Program-made: the position numbers and the translations under genes
Origin: Actinomycetota bacterium
GTDB taxonomy: Bacteria > Actinomycetota > Acidimicrobiia > Acidimicrobiales > Ilumatobacteraceae
Assembly: GCA_009705865.1 (NCBI GenBank)
Contig: WLSJ01000002.1
Span: 1 to 33,577 of the forward strand
Direction: 5' to 3'
DNA length: 33,577 bases
In this document: positions 31,114 through 33,577 of the stretch, in pieces
Layout of the letters: each line of letters starts with the position of its first letter
How positions within the stretch are numbered: position 1 is the first letter of the stretch
The notes under the pieces: model-generated
What the model was told of the DNA's origin: nothing
Database searches by the model: none
Seen by the model: only the letters and a program-made list of their open reading frames with translations

Positions 31114-31542
31114 GTGAGAGTGCTTGGCATTGACCTAGGTTCGAAAAGAATCGGCATTGCAACATCTGATCGCAGTGGAACCATCGCTACGCCGTACACA
31201 GTTTTATTGCGATGTGGCTCTATGGGCGGCGACCACCGAAACATCGCAAAGATGGTTGTAGAAGAAGAAGCTGAAGCTGTGATCGTCGGCTTACCGCTCA
31301 ATATGGACGGTTCAGAAGGAAAAGCAGCACAAGCTGCCCGTGTCGAAGCGGCACGCATGGCTACGGTGGTAGGTGTGCCAGTTCATGTTCATGACGAGCG
31401 ACTGACCACTGTGGAAGCTGATCGTGTGTTGATGGAACAAAAGATGAACGCTCAAGCTCGTCGGCGTGTTGTCGACAAAGTAGCAGCAGCTGTCATGTTG
31501 CAGTCGTGGCTAGACGCTCGTGCTCATCAGGGTGATCTATGA
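31114..31542 (+). CDS. ruvX: RuvX/YqgF-family nuclease (putative pre-16S rRNA processing)
   Basis: An RNase-H-fold protein of 142 residues. The first strand and metal Asp are in RVLGIDLGSKRIGIATSD; GLPLNMDGSEG and VHDERLTTVEADRVL are the other family blocks, and the C-terminal KVAAAVMLQSWLD helix carries the last conserved segment (usually DxxAAxxILQ; here the Asp is in VVDKVAAAVMLQ). Family members process the 5' end of 16S rRNA or act as resolvase-like nucleases. GTG 31114 is 3 bases after alaS. The stop overlaps mltG as ATGA. Confidence 0.93.
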   Translation: MRVLGIDLGSKRIGIATSDRSGTIATPYTVLLRCGSMGGDHRNIAKMVVEEEAEAVIVGLPLNMDGSEGKAAQAARVEAARMATVVGVPVHVHDERLTTVEADRVLMEQKMNAQARRRVVDKVAAAVMLQSWLDARAHQGDL

Positions 31543-32714
31543 CCGGCGACCCGCTATTGCCGAACGATTGGCACGATGATCCGTGGGATCATGTCTCATC
31601 AGTATCTGGTGATTCTCTTGATTCGTTACCTCGGGAATTCGGTCAGTTGCGAGGACTAACACGGACGGTTGCCATAGTTGTGGCTGCATCATTGTTGCTC
31701 CTTGGTTCCATAGGGTTCTGGGTAGTACGGGTTCTCAACCCATCGGGTAATCCAGAAGTAGCAGTGAACTTCACTGTGAATGATGGCGATACGATCGCCA
31801 AAATTGCATCACGGTTGGAAGACGCAGGGATTATTAGCAATGCCACGATTTTTCGATGGTATGTGTCAACCAAGGGGTCTATTGCTCTGACGCCTGGGTA
31901 TTACTCATTGAAGCCACGCGACAATGCCGGAGACATAGTCCAAGCTCTTTCAACACCACCAGCGCAAACATTTATCTCCGTCACGTTTCCAGAGGGAATG
32001 AGTGTCGCTCAGATGGGTGAGCGTTTAGCCGAAAAAATGGTCTTCATGAAGTCCGACCAATTCCTCGCAGCAGCTAACGGCACAGAAATAGTTTCCTCGC
32101 TTCGCCCGAAAAACATCTCGTCACTCGAAGGTCTTCTTTTTCCCGATACGTATCAGATCTCCGGTGACGACACTGAGGCTCGAGTGGTTGCTCGACTGGC
32201 GTCGATGATGGAACGTGTGGCACGCCAAGTTGAACTTGCAGCCGGAGCAAAAATTCGTGGTTTCAGTCCCTATGAGATCTTGATAATTGCTTCCATGGTG
32301 GAAAGGGAAGCGAAAGTTCCTGAAGACCGATCAAAGATTGCACAAGTGATCTACAACCGATTGTCAAAAAAGATGAAGCTTGAAATCGATGCGTCAGTAA
32401 AGTACGGCCAAGACCCAGCCATGTCATGGACCGATATGAAAGCCACCGATACTCCGTACAACACGTACCTGCATGAAGGGCTGCCACCAACCCCGATTGC
32501 TAATCCTGGTAAAGCCTCGATTCAAGCTGCCCTAGCCCCTTTCGGAAATCCTCCGGCTACTGATGCGGCCTGTGTCGGTTTGCCGGCTGGTGTGAAATGT
32601 GAATATCTCTACTACGTGCTTGCAGATGCTGCGGGTAGACATGTTTTTGCAACAACGTACGATCAACATCTAGCGAATATTGAAAAATCTAAAACCGCCG
32701 GAGTGCTGCCATGA
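31539..32714 (+). CDS. mltG: Endolytic murein transglycosylase MltG (YceG)
   Basis: A membrane-anchored lytic transglycosylase of 391 residues that cleaves nascent peptidoglycan strands and sets glycan length. A cytoplasmic N-terminus of about 40 residues rich in Asp and Ser precedes one helix (about 43-67). The extracytoplasmic part has a LysM-like subdomain (VNDGDTIAKIASRLEDAGII) and the YceG core: LEGLLFPDTYQI, the catalytic Glu255 in IIASMVEREAKV, VIYNRL, and LPPTPIANPGKASIQAALAP. ATG 31539 overlaps ruvX as ATGA, and the end overlaps aroE in the same way. Confidence 0.95.
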   Translation: MTGDPLLPNDWHDDPWDHVSSVSGDSLDSLPREFGQLRGLTRTVAIVVAASLLLLGSIGFWVVRVLNPSGNPEVAVNFTVNDGDTIAKIASRLEDAGIISNATIFRWYVSTKGSIALTPGYYSLKPRDNAGDIVQALSTPPAQTFISVTFPEGMSVAQMGERLAEKMVFMKSDQFLAAANGTEIVSSLRPKNISSLEGLLFPDTYQISGDDTEARVVARLASMMERVARQVELAAGAKIRGFSPYEILIIASMVEREAKVPEDRSKIAQVIYNRLSKKMKLEIDASVKYGQDPAMSWTDMKATDTPYNTYLHEGLPPTPIANPGKASIQAALAPFGNPPATDAACVGLPAGVKCEYLYYVLADAAGRHVFATTYDQHLANIEKSKTAGVLP

Positions 32715-33541
32715 CCACGATCGCTGCGGTGATTGGTTCGCCGGTATCGCATTCTTTGTCGCCTGCAATTCATAATGCGGCTTTCGTTTCCTCGCAGCGC
32801 GTCGGGGAATATGTTGCGATTGAATGCATGCCTACCGAGGTGGAGCAAGTGGTCAGTCAGTTGAAGAAAGATGGTCTTGTAGGGGTATCGGTGACTATGC
32901 CTCTCAAAGAAGCAGTTATCGATTGTCTCGATTTTGTTACTCCCGATGCCGACTTCTTAAATGCGGTGAACTGCATCACATTCGGTTCCGATGGATCTAT
33001 CGGACACAACACAGATGGTGATGGGTGTTGTGATGCTCTGACCGAAGTTGGTGGCGTTCGTTTACGTGGCGCCACTGTGGTGTTGCTTGGTGCAGGCGGT
33101 ACTGCACGCTCGATAGCTCTTGCCTTAGTGCGTCGCGGAGCACATGTCATCGTCGTTAATAGAACTCATACACACGCGGCGGCATTGGTCGGTTCGTTTG
33201 CTGCGTTTGGTGATGAAGTGTCGATTGCAGTCGGTGATCAGTCGAGCATCACATCGGCTTCAGTACTCATCAATGCAACATCGGTCGGGATGAATAGTTC
33301 AGAGACTCCTGTTGACCCGTTATTGCTGCACGGGGGACTCACGGTTCTCGATGCTGTTTATTCGCCGATGGAGACCTCGCTTCTCAGTGCGGCGCGTGCA
33401 GTGGGGGCCACAGTGGTGGACGGCCTCTGGATGCTGATACATCAAGCTCGTCATCAACAAAAACTGTGGTTTGGGGAATTCTCTGATGCGCAGGCAATGC
33501 GTTTAGCAGCAGAGCGGGAACTTTCCGCTCGCCGCAAGTAG
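32711..33541 (+). CDS. aroE: Shikimate dehydrogenase
   Basis: A 276-residue NADP-dependent enzyme reducing 3-dehydroshikimate to shikimate in aromatic amino-acid synthesis. The substrate-binding SHSLSPAIHNAAF, catalytic Lys66 in VTMPLKEAV, Asn87, and Asp102 in GHNTDGDG are present. The Rossmann part has GAGGTARSIALAL (127-139) and a VVNRT end of the second strand (148-152), consistent with NADPH preference. VTMPLKE replaces the common VTxPHK, a mild change next to the catalytic lysine. ATG 32711 overlaps the mltG stop by four bases. The gene closes the alaS-ruvX-mltG-aroE run, and 36 bases follow it to the window end without a recognisable feature. Confidence 0.95.
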   Translation: MTTIAAVIGSPVSHSLSPAIHNAAFVSSQRVGEYVAIECMPTEVEQVVSQLKKDGLVGVSVTMPLKEAVIDCLDFVTPDADFLNAVNCITFGSDGSIGHNTDGDGCCDALTEVGGVRLRGATVVLLGAGGTARSIALALVRRGAHVIVVNRTHTHAAALVGSFAAFGDEVSIAVGDQSSITSASVLINATSVGMNSSETPVDPLLLHGGLTVLDAVYSPMETSLLSAARAVGATVVDGLWMLIHQARHQQKLWFGEFSDAQAMRLAAERELSARRK

Positions 33542-33577
33542 TCTGAAAACCGTGCTTAGGTACCTCACAGCCGGTGA

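Noticed and set aside
30855..31358. 167-codon minus-strand open frame over the alaS end and ruvX start
   Set aside because: It spans two well-supported genes antisense; the proline run is only the complement of the alaS glycine-rich block.
1..33577. CRISPR arrays, insertion sequences, tRNA or rRNA genes, prophage remnants
   Set aside because: No regularly spaced repeats, transposase or integrase motifs, cloverleaf-like sequence or rRNA segments were recognised by eye; nearly all bases belong to conserved housekeeping genes.
33542..33577. Possible start of another gene at the right edge
   Set aside because: Only 36 bases remain; a terminal GTG is present but no reading frame can be judged.

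Overview
The window is a dense, almost fully coding stretch of an actinobacterial chromosome of roughly even base composition. The evidence for Actinobacteria is a mycothiol ligase (mshC) end at the left edge, a phosphatidylinositol-phosphate synthase / PatA / PimA set for phosphatidylinositol mannosides, a DUF6167-like gene before alaS, and gene order: thrS-HIT-pgsA-patA-pimA, pdxS-pdxT-yebC-ruvCAB, yajC-secD-secF-rel and alaS-ruvX-mltG-aroE are orders known from mycobacteria and streptomycetes. Moderate GC, Thr-rich secreted segments and queA-tgt next to ruvB would suit class Acidimicrobiia (aquatic lineages), but that is inference; no rRNA or other taxonomic marker is present.

Layout. 1-1045: end of mshC and a PlsC-type acyltransferase. 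1091-5723: thrS, HIT phosphorylase, a small two-helix membrane protein, pgsA and patA, tightly overlapping. 5710-7602: a compact arsenic cassette, arsR divergent from arsI-aqpS-arsC, with a 9-bp inverted-repeat operator between them. 7593-8507: an LLM-family (F420/flavin) oxidoreductase on the minus strand. 8526-11622: pimA, a degenerate M48/HtpX-like membrane protein that has lost its metalloprotease residues, and a DUF3048 lipoprotein. 11674-13938: pdxS, pdxT, yebC. 13938-18670: a one-cysteine peroxiredoxin, ruvC-ruvA-ruvB, queA, tgt. 18716-21687: yajC-secD-secF. 21697-28140: rel, hisS, aspS, rarA. 28165-33541: DUF6167-like protein, alaS, ruvX, mltG, aroE. There is no gene-free stretch over 300 bases, and I saw no tRNA, rRNA, CRISPR array or insertion sequence.

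How the parts fit. The arsenic genes sit between patA and pimA, where other actinobacteria usually have these two genes adjacent or nearly so. The cassette and the LLM gene overlap the host genes tail-to-tail by 14 and 10 bases, so they fill the gap exactly. The predicted route is arsenate reduced by a mycothiol-type ArsC, trivalent methylarsenic demethylated by ArsI, and arsenite leaving through an aquaglyceroporin; no ArsB or Acr3 pump is present in the window.

The clearest non-coding pattern is at starts. About eleven transcription-unit heads have a TANNNT (-10-like) hexamer 6-9 bases before the start codon and mostly no Shine-Dalgarno, as expected for leaderless mRNAs. Several operon-internal genes instead have AGGA/AAGG-type sites or ATGA overlaps. 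In the 18-bp gap between the LLM gene and pimA, the two divergent hexamers occupy nearly the same bases. I found no wholly novel system. The best candidates for new biology are the M48 pseudo-protease, the bidirectional leaderless promoter and the pump-free arsenic cassette.
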